Of a DNA stretch of 64,000 bases, positions 32,885-44,370 are shown one piece after another. Source of the DNA: Hericium rajendrae (Eukaryota > Basidiomycota > Agaricomycetes > Russulales > Hericiaceae). Below the pieces are notes generated by a model. That model searched no databases. It saw nothing but the letters and a program-made list of their open reading frames with translations, and had not been told where the DNA came from. Every line of letters starts with the position of its first letter. Positions within the stretch are counted from its first letter, which is position 1. The stretch covers positions 1-64,000 of the forward strand of contig CM065883.1 in the NCBI GenBank assembly GCA_033439255.1. Reading direction: 5' to 3'. A program made the translations under genes and the position numbers.

Positions 32885-35800
32885 TTAATCACTTCTATCA
32901 CTGCCTGTACTACTAACAGTCTCAACTGTAATTCCTGTCTTAGCTTTATCAAAGGCTGCTTTGATATGCTGTGAGAAGGTGATTGCACAACCTAGGGATG
33001 GACACGAGTCAGAGTCACCTGCGGGTCAATACAGGTATACCTGTGAAATTTACCTGCGGGTTCCTGACCCGCAGATCCGGATCACCCGGTGGCGCAAACC
33101 CGTCCGGGTCCAGGTCAAAGTGTTACTGAAATGCCTTGACCCACGAGTTACCCGCGGGTTACCTGTTGTATTTTAATAATAGTTGTATATTATCACTATG
33201 GTATGTACACTATATACACGAATTTTCTAATTCACAATTCTACGGTGCGAACTGCCTTCTTTGAATTACGGATGTGGCAGAGCAGTGCGCGAGGCGCACA
33301 CAAGGCGTCAAGGGGCAGCAGGTGGCGGAACCATGCGCGAGGTGGCCAACGGCGGCAGATGAGGGGGCGCAGCGCGACAGAGGGCGGGACATGCACGCAA
33401 TGCGTGCAATGGGTGGTGCCGCGCCGTGTGCGCCGTGGATGAGCAAGGCGAAGAGACGCGCGGGGAACATGCGAGGGGCGTGCGCGAGGCCACGAGCCCG
33501 TGCACCATGCGCGCGCACAACGCCGCAGGCCTGCAGGCGAGACGCACGAGGCAAGCGAGGGGCATGCGACGGTCCCTGGGCTCTTGCATGCCCGTGCGGG
33601 AGACGTTCAACTGCCGCGGGCCCATACGCGATGCAGGGTGCGTGCGGGACCGCGGGCGACGGGCACAAACGACGGACGAGCCCCATTGCCATGGCAACGG
33701 GACTCTACCGCGGTCGCCCGCACGTCGTTGACAACGCACAGGCGGCGCGGAACGACGTGGCAAGACGGCCTTGCGTGGCCGTGCGCGCGAAAGGGGAGCA
33801 GGGGGATGTTGTCGTCATGCGTTGGGCATGGATGGGGTGTCGGTGCGGCGCCCGGGCAGCTCGACGCGTTGGCGATGTTGCGCGATGCGAGAGGGGGCGA
33901 TGGGGACAAGGCAAAGGCAGTGACGTTGGACGGGCGATGGTGGGAGGGCGGAGACAAACAAACGAGTGTCGTTCGAAAACGAACGACACTCTGAGTTAGC
34001 ACAAAGAAACACGAAAAAAACTTTTTTTTTTGACTCACCTGATGCCCCTCCAGTTACAATCCTCTATACAACCCGTCTTGACCATCGATAGGCGTCAAAA
34101 ACGAGGCGAGGCGAGAGAGAAGAGATGGAGAGAGTAAAGGAAGGAGTGGGAAGAATAAGCAAGCGCAGTCTCGACGCGCTTCAGCCACCGAACGAGGAAA
34201 GCTACGTTCCTCAAGCTTCAACAAATCAGATAAAGTGGTATAAATTAAGAGAAAAAAGGCATAATAACAGATAGTACTTAAAATTTATTGGTATGAGAAA
34301 CCGACATATTTACTGTACTGTGCATCCCTGAGCAACGACATCACCTTAGTGAAGTCTGCTGCCCAGTCTCTGATGCAGCTCTCGGCAGCTCCCGGCAGCC
34401 GCGATTCTCCTGCAGCGCACTCGTCGTCGCTGGCACTGTTCTACAGCCATTTTCACTGCACCAGCGCATCGAGTTCTGTCGCTGAAGAATAGCAGGATCA
34501 CTACATAACTGACCTGCGGGTGACCCGTGATGTCACGGGTACCTGACCCACGGCTCCGGATCACCCGGTGGCTGAAACCCGCACAGATCCAGGTCGGGCA
34601 TCACGCTATGTTGAATACCCGCGGGTTCGGATCCGGGTCACCCGCGAGTGCACTCGTGTCCATCCCTAGCACAACCCCGTGTTAGCCGTGTACGTGTTTT
34701 TGTTGTACCATGATAATGAGTAGGCTTGAAAGCCATCAAAGTACCTCTGTACTGTGGTACTATAATCTTTAGGTTGAGATCAACATAGTTTCCACCGAAG
34801 CGCTGGGGATGATCCTCTGGTATTACTTGAGGAGATAGAAGAGGAGGAGCAGTGCTACTGCTAGCTTGTGGCTGTGCTTGCTGTCTGCGTGTCTTGTGGA
34901 CACTAACTGCTGCAGGAGGATCTTGAGTAGGAACCTCTTCTTCACCTGTAACTCATGAGTATAATATATTAGCATAGAAGCAATCTCCTCACCTGTAACC
35001 CATGAGTATGCCATATTGGCATAAAAGCCATCAATATGAATGGGGCTATTTGTATAATAAGTTATAGCCTAAAAATAACAGTGGCTCAAAACATACGAAG
35101 AATATCCTTGCACCATATATCCCTCAGGTGGTGCACGTTCTGCTAGAGGAAAACTATAACTTTTTCCATTTACTTGAAACTTATAACCCGGACCTAATGC
35201 AGATATTGTAAATATATATCATAATTTAATTATAGATTTATCACTTACCAGCTGCTATAGTCCGGGTGGCAAGTTTGGGCATTCCAGAGTCATCCATAAT
35301 GCGTTCAGTTTCATCTACCACATCTGTGGGAACATGGGTGCGGACCAATGACCACATGAGTGACATTACTGCCACTACATCCTCATCATGCTTCTTCTGC
35401 ACATCTTGTGACCGTTTCTTGGTATAGCTTACTGCTAAGCCCCAGATACGAACATCACGGGCACCAGCATTCCATCCAAGCTGGATCATCTCTCCCTGAT
35501 GAAGAGGCTTAAACAAATAATATGAGTTTCATATGTATGACTACAGCTAGATAAATTACTCACTCTGACATTACGCCTTTCACTACAGGCTTCTTGCACA
35601 GCATTGTCTACAAAGGTGTAAACTGCCTCACAATCTTCTTCAAACCCTTCTGTTATCCCTACATCACGTATAACAAATGCCTCAACATGAGGTGTTTTGT
35701 CCTTATCTGTAAATATAGTCAGAAATTATTAGATACTAATTTTTAAAATTGAAAATATCATACTATAAGAGATATAAATAGTAATACCATATATAGGTGT

Positions 35801-36535
35801 GATATGAAAACCTTTGTCTGCATTGACAACAAGATAAGGAGAGCCTGTGTATGGTTGATCAGGTTCAAAATCAAATAATAGTGTTTTCTGGTGTGGTTTT
35901 TGAAAAGCCTGCGGTGGGCGTTCAATAACAAGAACATCCTGATCTGCTAGAAGTTCCTCTATAGAACGGCGTTGGCTATCTCCTAAGACTCCAAGATTGC
36001 GCATCTGTACAGATGTCAAGCTATGTATATTTAAAATGCAATATTATTATATATACCAAGGCTCGCTTCGCACTATGAGTTGCTCCATCAGCACTTGCTG
36101 CTTTGAACCACGTCTTGTGAAGATCATATGCCTTCATTGCAGCTCGCAGTTCATCTGAAGGGTTCTTTGCCCGTCCTGCATAGCGACGGAGCTCCTCGCC
36201 CCAATTCTTGCTCTATAAGTAAATTTGAAATTTGATTACAAAAAAAGCTATTATATGGATTACTTACCTGGATTTCAGTAATGCCATGCTCCTTGGCTAG
36301 TGCTAACAGCTCTCCAATTACTATAGGATCTTGTGCCACAAGTTCTTGCTTTGCTAATATCACAGCAGCAGCAACAGTATGGATGAGATGCTGCCCTATT
36401 CACCTTTAGTATCAGAAAAATAGGAAGGATATGTTACATACATCTGCTGTGTAGTCCTACATGTGCTTGCCCTGCCTCATTGACCAGATGGCCACTGTCT
36501 GCTGGGGGGATAGGGCTGGAATTGGAGCTGGTCAT
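32885..36535 (-). pseudogene. 2-oxoglutarate/Fe(II) dioxygenase-like gene (possibly TET/JBP-like), last exon split by hAT copy 2
   Basis: The minus strand from 36535 (MTSSNSSPIPPADSGHLVNE) gives a multi-exon gene of about 600 residues with small AT-rich introns. An N-terminal region of unknown fold includes AGRAKNPSDELRAAMKAYDL and ARDVRIWGLAVSYTKKRS. The C-terminal part shows the dioxygenase pattern: an H-x-D motif in SPIHIDGFYANMAYSW, then GGNYVDLNLKIIV, the distal His in FKPTHYHGTT, and a downstream Arg in TRGCAITFSQ that could contact 2-oxoglutarate. The strand order resembles basidiomycete TET/JBP-like proteins; that placement is tentative. The hAT insertion at 32993-34668 falls inside the last exon, between the distal His and the conserved Arg region. 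The gene is therefore probably inactive at this copy. Base composition is AT-richer than the host genes, as in the DDE/HECT block. Confidence 0.6.
32993..34668 (-). mobile_element. non-autonomous hAT element, copy 2 (inverted relative to copy 1)
   Basis: 1,676 bp with an 8-bp duplication GCACAACC at 32985-32992 and 34669-34676 and the same 17-bp end repeats as copy 1. By eye it differs from copy 1 by very few positions, mainly in the A/T homopolymer beside the hairpin and one C/T change near 34454. Both copies therefore moved recently. It has no transposase gene. It interrupts the dioxygenase-like gene. Confidence 0.92.
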
Positions 36536-36769
36536 GCTATCACAGAGTTATTATGTTAGATCTGTACTCAACAAGAACAAGATACAGACAGAACATACCT
36601 ACTGAGCACCTTCTGTATATTTGAAGAGTGTAGATCGATGCAGATCAGTGGTGATGTGAGGCAATGAGAGACAGAGCAGCGAGTTGACGAACGACAGGCT
36701 GCAGCTGTCACGTGTGACGATCGTGACAGCTGTGACGCGTGCGTCGTCAACGCGTCGCTGTCATTGTTC

Positions 36770-36930
36770 AAATTCAACCACCATCGTCGACTCCGGACAC
36801 CAGCACACCAACTCACGAGCCCGCAAGACTACAACATGCGCTAGTGGTAAAGAGCCAAGGTGGCGAGCGAAGGGCACAGATGGAAAAGCGAGCGGCCATC
36901 CCGCAGGTGCGCTTTTTTCGCTTCTCGTCT
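36770..36930 (+). repeat. dispersed repeat, copy 1 of 3
   Basis: Shares with 40240-40400 and 40975-41125 the order ACACCA, CTCACGAGCCCGCA, a GCTAGTGG-like site, GGCGAGCGAAGGGCACAG, GAGCGG and CGCAGGTGC followed by a T tract. It looks like one end of an old mobile element. Confidence 0.7.
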
Positions 36931-37399
36931 GTATCCTACTCATTTCTCTCCCTCGCTGCTGCGTTGGCGCTCGCCCCATCCCAGCGAGGAAGCGAGCAGC
37001 GGAGAGGAAGTCACGCTCGCCTGCACCCTGCACTCTCCTCACGACGTCGCGTTCGCCCCTGTACCTATCATTGCTGCTCGCCGCGGGGGCCTTGAGCTCA
37101 AAATTCATAGAGTAAGATACTGATTTCCTGCAGCTCCAGTGAGCATCCGAGCGCGAGTGCAGCACGCGGGTGAAGGCGAACGCAGGCGCAACAGACTGGC
37201 GCAGGCTTTTGCAAACTGGTAAGCACTTCATCTCGTTGACAGATGCATCACTCACCGTATCTCAGCATGCCCTTTTGAACATCGTCTTCTAGTGCCGCGC
37301 GCGCTGCTTCTCGGGCCCGACGTTGGCTGTTCATGTCGCCGCCGAAAGCCGCATTCCAGCTCGGTGCAGAGCCTCCAAGCCACGAAAGAGGCAGGGGCG
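36931..37399. other. GC-rich stretch before the tandem array
   Basis: No supportable gene. Near 37075-37110 it contains a diverged piece of the 240-bp unit (CTCGCCGCGGGGG followed by a gene-like AG-rich stretch), so it is probably the decayed left end of the array. Confidence 0.4.
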
Positions 37400-38720
37400 A
37401 ATGTGATTTCTGAATGGCTCGTAAGTACTTTCAAGCCGCACCATTTTCGCAGTGAACGACTCACTAAACGATTTTTCACAGCTCGTGAATCGCGTCGCCG
37501 ACAACGCCTGCGCCGGGCTACGTCCGGCTCCGGCGGAGGGAGCACCAGCATGCACTCCGTCGATTTGCCCTAGTGACGCGGTTGCCGCTCGCCGCGGGGC
37601 TGTGAGCCTCGGAATTTTGGTGACAAAAACGAGCTTCTGAAAGCCTGGTGAGTGTTCATTCACCTCGGCTAATTTCACTGCGAAAAGCTCACCAAACGGC
37701 ATCTCACAGCTCGTGGAACAGGCCACAGACGATGCCTACGCCGGGCTGCACCCGGGTCCGGCGCAGGTGGCGCCAGCGTGCTGTGGATGCGACCTCCGTA
37801 GATCTGCCCTAGTTACGCGGTCGCCGCTCGCCGCGGGGCTTTGAACTTCGGAAAATCAGCGACGGAAATGAGTCATCTGCAGATTTGGTGAGTCTCTGCT
37901 TCAGAAAGCTATGCTAGCAGTGAAAAGCTCACCAAATGACTCTCCACAGCGCGAGAAACAAGTCATCGGCGAGCCCTGCGCCGGGCTTCGCCCAGCTCCG
38001 GCGCGCGCAATGTCAGTGTCGAGAAGACACTGGCATTGCAGCCTTAATTTAGCGACACGCTCGCCGCTCGTCGCGGGGCTTTCGAACTCGGAAAATTAGC
38101 GACGAAAATGAGTTTTCTAGAGGCTTGGTGAGTCTCTGTCTCACAAGGCTATGCTCGCAGTGAAAAGCTCACCAAACGACTCCCTACAGTGCGAGAAACG
38201 AAGTCGTGGACGAAGCCTGCGCCGGGCTTCGCCCGGCTCCGGCCACGCACTGTCAGTGTCGAGAAGACACTGATATCGCAAGCTTAATCTAGCGACACGC
38301 TCGCCGCTCGCCGCGGGGCTATGGACCTTGGAAAATAAGCGACGAAAATGAGCTTTCTAGAGGCTTGGTGAGTCCCTGTCTAGCAAGGCCATTCTCGCAG
38401 TGAAAAGCTCACCGAAATACTCCCCACAGCGCATGAAACAGATCATCGACGAAGCCTGCGCCGGGCTTCGCCCGGCTCCGGCGCGTGCGACGTCAGTGTC
38501 AAGAAGAGACTGACTTCGTAGACTTGGCACAGTGACACCGCCGCCGCTCGCCGCGGGGCTCTAAACCTCAGAAAATTGGCGGCGAGAATCGGCTTCTCTG
38601 AAGGCCTGGTGAATATCCATTTGTCTCAGCTGTTTTCAGTGCGAAAAGCTCACCGGCGGTTGCAGAACACGGCAGGAATGCTGCCCATAGTGTGTGTGAT
38701 GAAGCCTGCGGCCGAACCAC
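37400..38720 (+). repeat. tandem array with ~240-bp unit, about 5.5 units
   Basis: The landmark CGCTCGCCGCGGGGCT recurs near 37595, 37835, 38070, 38310 and 38550, about every 235-240 bp. Each unit also holds an inverted pair, TTGGTGAG and CTCACC(A/G)AA, about 45-60 bp apart, and a GC palindrome GCGCCGGGCTTCGCCCGGCT. The units are diverged (roughly three quarters alike by eye), so the array is old. Intron-like GGTGAGT and CACAG strings recur in each unit, but I find no open coding path. Confidence 0.85.
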
Positions 38721-39229
38721 GACGCCAGTGTCAATAGGACACTGACGTCATAGAACTAGCGTCGCGGCGCTATTGCCGCTTCTGGCAGGCCCCACATCCC
38801 CTTCCACCCCGCCCCCAGGAACACGATACCACGACAGGACGGGCGGAGCGCGACACGCCAGAAGTGCTGTCAGCACGAGCAGGAGAAATTGAAGAGGGGA
38901 GGATGCGCAAGACAGATCCGGTGCCCTGCAACAAGATGAGCAAGTCTCTGCGGGCGGAAGGCGGAAGGCAGAATATGTATTCACGGTGCAGTATCTCGGA
39001 AACCACACTCCCCCATCCATTCGCGACGCCTCCCCACGTCCACTTTGCCCACCGCGCGCGCCAATGACGGGCGTCTCAACACCTGCATTCACGAAGGCGC
39101 GCCTCTGCTGTGATCCGCGATCCGCGATCCGCGACGCTTTCCAGCATGCACAGCACGATCGTGACGGGCGCGGTGGCGGCAACGCGGGCGCGACAGGACA
39201 CCAAGACGAGACAGCGACGGGCGCCGCTT

Positions 39230-39910
39230 CGAACGTGACGATAACGCCCTTGTCGCTCGCGACGCCGGCGGGCATCGTTTGTGAAGGAGGCAGAGTGCGA
39301 CGTGGGGCTGGCAGGCGTGAAGGAGTCCGCAGCCAGGTGAGTACACTGACAATGGGATTCGCGCGGAGTACTCACCGACGACGAGACCGCCCGCCTCCGT
39401 ACTGGACGATGACACCCTTTGCGGTGCACAGAACACGCATGGAGGCCGAGGACCGCGCCGCTGCACGTACAACCCGGGCACCTCAAGGGAAGAGGATGGC
39501 GCCGCGACAAAGTTGACGATGACGCCCTTGTCGCTTGCGGTGTCGCCGAGGAGCGGTGATATGGGCGGGAGTGTGCGACGTGCGGCCGGCACAAGTCAGA
39601 AGTCTGTGCGACAGGTGGGTACATCGGCAATAGGACTCGTGGAGAGTGCTCACTGACCACGAGACCTCCCTTCCGTCCCCTCCCACGTACTTGACGATGA
39701 CGCCCTTCGCGCGTCATTGGCCAGCACTCTGTTGGGCGAAAAGCGCCGGCGCTGTTGCAGGCCGCAGGCGACTCGGGAATGACATCGGGCGCTTGCATCG
39801 TCGACCTCGACGATGACGTCCTCGCGATGCCTGAAATGCGAAGACCGCGACGCGTCTAGACCTCCTCGTCGCCAGTACGATGTACTTGACGATGACACCC
39901 TCCATGTGTC
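39230..39910 (+). repeat. diverged repeats around a TTGACGATGACGCCCTT core
   Basis: The core occurs near 39235, 39402, 39512, 39692 and 39888. Two longer copies also share CAGGTGAGTACACTGAC-like and GAGACC(G/T)CCC strings near 39336 and 39612, about 275 bp apart. No gene was recognised; the open frames are repeat-derived. Confidence 0.65.
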
Positions 39911-40239
39911 ATGGGCGAACACCACGAGGCGGCGGCGGGACTTAGCGTATGCCGTCGCGGGCCGAAGGACGTCACGCTGGGCTACGCCCAGTGCTCCAAT
40001 CTCGATGTTAGGCGAAATCCCGCCAGCGCAGCGTTCATTGCGTGCGGCATGTGTCAGATAGCGAGTGCTGCCACCACCCCATTTGCACAGCCGTACGCGT
40101 GCCTCATGCGCCGCCGTCAGTGCGCCACCGTCCGCCATCCGCCGCCCGCTGTCCGCCGCGACGGCCACGCACATCGCGCGCATGCGTAGGGTGCCAGCAG
40201 CCATGACCGCGCTCGCCTCTGATGCCCAAACCCATGACC

Positions 40240-40400
40240 AATGCCATCGACCCGGGACACCACCACACCAACCCACGAGCCCGCAGGGCTACAGCACGCG
40301 CTAGTGGGAAGGATCCAGGGTGGCGAGCGAAGGGCACAGGTGGAAAACCGAGCGGTCGCTGCACAGGTGCTTCTTTTTTTTGCTTATTGTCTGTCTTTTC
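40240..40400 (+). repeat. dispersed repeat, copy 2 of 3
   Basis: The best match to copy 1: ACACCAACCCACGAGCCCGC, then AGGGTGGCGAGCGAAGGGCA and CACAGGTGC with a T tract. Confidence 0.7.
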
Positions 40401-40974
40401 CTCACCTCTCTCGCTCACACGACCTCGGCAGACTCCCGTCGTCACCACTCATCCACCCTTCCCACTCATCGACATCTTCCTCCATGTCCCCATACACCAG
40501 CTCACACCGGACATCCCCGCGCAGCTGCGGACGCGGGCGCGCCAGCAAGCATACGCATACGCGCCAGCGATAGCGATTCGTGCATTGCAGCAGCGACAGC
40601 ACATGCTGTGGACCACGAAGGAATGCTCACGCAGCCCGCAGCAGTCCGTACGTGGCGCCTTGCATCTCGCCCTCGGTCCGCTGCTCGCTGCTCGGGCTGC
40701 GCGCAGTGTGCGGGCAGCTGCGCCCATGTCTGCGGCCACGCTGCTGCCACCTCGGACACCCCGTCGTCGCCACATTGCGATGTCTTACGCGCACCCCACG
40801 CTCCGCCGCGATAACTACGTGCGAAAGCTCGCATGCACTGGAGGCTAGTACAGCACGCGTCGCCCCCCTCCGCTACCTGCTGCCCACTGCTCGGACTGCG
40901 CGTGCAGTGTGCGGGCAGCCGGGATCGTGCTCGCCCCACCGCGTTCATGCTGCCGCCACCCCGCCATCCCCCCA

Positions 40975-41125
40975 TCATACCAACTCACGAGTCCGCAGGG
41001 TCACCACACGCGCAAGTGGGCAGGGTCTATGGTCTGAGCGAGTGGGAGAGGCAAAAAAGCGGGCGCTCATCCTGCAGGTGCATCTTTTTTTTCTTTGTGG
41101 CTTATTGTCTCTATTCGACTAATTT
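40975..41125 (+). repeat. dispersed repeat, copy 3 of 3
   Basis: More diverged than the other two; it keeps ACCAACTCACGAGTCCGCAG, AAAAAGCGGGCGCTCATCC and TGCAGGTGCA with a T tract, then the CTTATTGTCT also found in copy 2. Confidence 0.65.
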
Positions 41126-41889
41126 CTCGTCGCCATCCCTGCGCCGCCATCCGCCCGCCAGCTTGGACGCACCGCTGTCGCTACACAGCGATGCCGTACG
41201 CCCCACGTGCCGCCATCCCTGCGCCGCCGCCCGCCCACATGGCGAAACTGTATGCACACCTCACGCGCCGTCGTTCCTGCGCTGCTGTCTGCCCGCCAGC
41301 TTGGACGTGCTGCCATCGCCACATGGCGACATCGAAGCTATCGACACCACGATGGTCTCTGCCGACATGTATATGATGGGTGCTGAAGTCGGGTCAAGCT
41401 CCCTGCCATCTGTGCATAGGTTCTGGAGGCTGTGCGATGTCTTCGGTGAGTGTTACTGTGTGCAAATAGCTGAGTCCAGCTGCCACTCATCTAGCCCTCC
41501 AGAATGCTGTGTTTTCGTGCTGATTTCTCGGGATTCACAGCCCTGGTCATGTGGCGAGCAGCGAGTGGATCCCTCCTGTCGATTGCCTGCAGCTGGTGTC
41601 GCTAGATCTCTGTCGATACCGACATTGTGAGTGCAGAAGCCCAGCGATGTCCCTGCTATACCGACCCTGTTAGAACTGTGCAGTGCATTCTGGTGAGCTC
41701 GTCTCATCGCAGCTAGCCGAGTATGATGACGGCTCCCCATGCCTTCTGGAGGCCTATTTCTCGCTGCTGTTTCGCAGGATCTCAGTGCCCCATAGCGAGC
41801 AGCGAGTGTGCCTGCAGGTGAATTCTTTGAAGCCCACCTCATCGGTGGGTCCCCTCGAGTCTCGTACTGCTGCTGCACTGTGGTCTGGT

Positions 41890-42000
41890 TCTCGCTAGGT
41901 TCGCTGTCTCGCTGGATTTGCTGTCTCGCTGGGTTCGCTGTCTCGCTGGGTTCGCTGTCTCGCTGGGTTCGCTGTCTCGCTGGGCCTACTCTTGAATCTC
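41890..42000 (+). repeat. 17-bp tandem repeat
   Basis: Six near-perfect units of TTCGCTGTCTCGCTGGG. A looser GGGTTC-containing repeat continues to about 42080. Confidence 0.9.
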
Positions 42001-42629
42001 ACCGGGCATAGGCACCTGGCACTTTCATCGGGTTCGGGGGTTTCACTGGGTTCATGGGGGTTCATCGGGTTCAGGGGGTTATCGGCTGTATGCTGTTCTA
42101 TGCTGAAACTCGGCGGGATGCCGGTCAGGTCCCTGTACTGTGCTTTTAACGTGCACCACCCTGGTCGGTGGATCAAAGAAGTGAAGGCACATATAGGATG
42201 GTGTGCATGCATGCTGCCTGTATGGCATGGGTTCTGGGGGTTTTTATTGGGTGCAGGGCATATCAATTAGGCCTGCTATGATTCAGTGGGCCTGGCATAC
42301 TGCTGATCTTCTGTGGGCATGCCCACTATGACATGCATTTTACCTCTCTCTATGCTCTGGGAAATCTGCTGCTGCTACATCTATAATTTCTGGGATATTG
42401 ATGCTCATATTCAAGAAACAATGATGCTTATGATTAAAAATGCATCTGTAGCTGTTATAAGGCTATAAATCCTGGTTATCTGCATCTATGAATTCTGCAG
42501 TCCTAATGCTGTGATAAAAATGATGCATCTGAAATTTTGACATATTGTATAGTCTCCTGGCACTCTAACATGTGATGATAGCCTGGACATCTCAATTCTA
42601 TACTATATAAATCTGAAAAGTGGTAACAT
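42001..42629. other. transition from GC-rich repeats to AT-richer accessory DNA
   Basis: Base composition drops sharply over this stretch. It is a likely place for the left end of the DDE/HECT element, but I found no inverted repeat or target duplication. No gene seen. Confidence 0.4.
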
Positions 42630-44100
42630 TTATGCTAAGAAGCTGTCTAGCTGACTACATAGAGGACTAAACAGTGATGTCTGGCGTAATTCTGCAGCTG
42701 CCTTCTCCTCTAAATTTTGTGATAACTTCAGAGGCTGCTTATTTTGAGCCAGTGCACCATCAGCTCTAAACATAAAGGATATGCCAGTCCAGGCCTGGTA
42801 GTGCTTCCAGTCTGCTGATGTGGGATCTATATAAATACTAGTTGAGAATGAATTACAAAGTGTAAAGATAATTCTTACCTGGAATACTCTGTGCCCATCT
42901 CTTCCCCTGGGCCACACTTACTGCCCATCCATAGCCCTGTGCTTTTTTCCTATAAGACGTAGGAGCCCACTTAAAATACTCCAGGATATTCTGAGATGTC
43001 ACAGTAAACCCCCCTTCATAAGACATAATACCCTGTGCCCGTAGGTCACTGGTATAAGATGGAAGTCCTAGAGCCTCCATAATATATGCTAGTGCAAAGA
43101 AGTTCCTGGCCATATTGAAGAGCAGCCCCCTATTACCATCAACATGGTAGTATGCTGAATCCTCTATATGAGAGGGAATTATGGTCCTGAGAACAGCTTT
43201 TAAATCTGCTGTGGAGCTGAGTGATGCACCATATTCAGCTGAGACTGAAACCATAGCAGGCATTCCAGGGAGACTGCAGAATATTATCAATGTAGGTCAA
43301 TGTGTTATAATTTGAGCTGACTTACCCAGTAGGAAAAGGAGAATTCTGCATAGAACTGGCTATAGATAATGTGGAAGGAGCAGTGGATGGAGAGCGTGAT
43401 GAAGCTGGAAGCAGAGATGTGGTAGAGTTGCCTGCCGAATATGCAGGAGCTGGTGACAGAGATATAGTAGAGTGACCCTCCACATGTGTAGGAGCTGGTA
43501 AGAATATGACGATGAAATGGAAGTTGAAGTCCATCTGACGTGGCTGCTGTACTTGTATAAAGGCAGTCATCACAGGATCCTGGCTTTCCACATTAACTGC
43601 CAGAACCTCCTGCTTATCGCTGAAATATGGAAGGTGATGGGTGCTACCATGCCGTAGTAAACTGAGAGGACCTAGATGCTGGTACCCAGTGGTAGGAAGC
43701 TGCATGGCTGGCCCAAAGTCAGGAACCCGGGTTGTCGCAAGTGCAGTCAGGTGCTGGGTATTCTCGGCAAGAGTGTGCACCAGCCACAATGGTGCCGATG
43801 GAACAGACCCCATAATATCAGGGCTGCATGACAGTGCATTGAGTAGAGTGCCGATCATGATGGACCATGTTCCACTGCGTTCGACAAGATAATGTCGGCC
43901 GATAGGAAGATTTCGGATGAGATGGGTCTGCAGCATGCCACCCTCGGTCGAAGGCATAGACACAGTCATACATGACACGATCTGGACTGTGTCTGTAGTT
44001 CATCACAGTCGAAGCAGGACAATGATCAGTCTCAGAAGCCACAAGGAAGCACAGCAGCCTCGGATTGATATGGAAGCTCACCAAAATCTGTCTCGTCCAT
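42630..44100 (-). CDS. unrecognised protein beside the DDE transposase
   Basis: No family recognised. The minus strand from 44100 starts MDETDF in a 19-bp exon. It then joins in frame to VQIVSCMTVSMPSTEGG and an exon running to about 43327 (LIRNLPIGRHYLVERSGTW near its start; a Ser/Pro/Thr-rich linker near its end). A third exon (about 43275-42880) encodes LKAVLRTIIPSHIEDSAYYH and LPSYTSDLRAQGIMSYEGGF. The last exon ends at 42630. Total is about 430 residues. It is divergent from the DDE gene across 270 bp and shares its AT-rich composition, so it is probably an accessory gene of the same element (inference). Confidence 0.6.
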
Positions 44101-44370
44101 CTTCGCCGAAGAACCAGTTTCTGATGACTGCACAGCCTGTAGACGATGCGAGCACCATATTGTGAGATACACTGTAAGATGAGCATCGACAGGATTCAGA
44201 GATGCTTACAGGAGCTACTCGGTATTAGATGCAGCCGAGTGGATGTTTAGTGATGAGAGTTGTCGTGAATCGTCGCAGGCTGCATTTAGCTCGGAATTAG
44301 CCGAAGTGCATTTTTCTGGCTCTCATCGTACTCGTAGCAAGGTCCAGAGCTCCTACCTCTACGAGTCGCA
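44101..44370. promoter_or_regulatory. divergent promoter region between the unknown gene and the DDE gene
   Basis: 270 bp between divergent start codons. No binding motif was recognised. Confidence 0.4.

Larger units (their letters stand above)
39911..41889. other. GC-rich repeat zone without a supportable gene
   Basis: It holds dispersed-repeat copies 2 and 3 and, at 41132-41320, three diverged units built on CCATCCCTGCGCCGCC and CCCGCCAGCTTGGACG. Frames are open on both strands because of base composition. None shows a domain or a convincing start and splice pattern. Confidence 0.45.
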
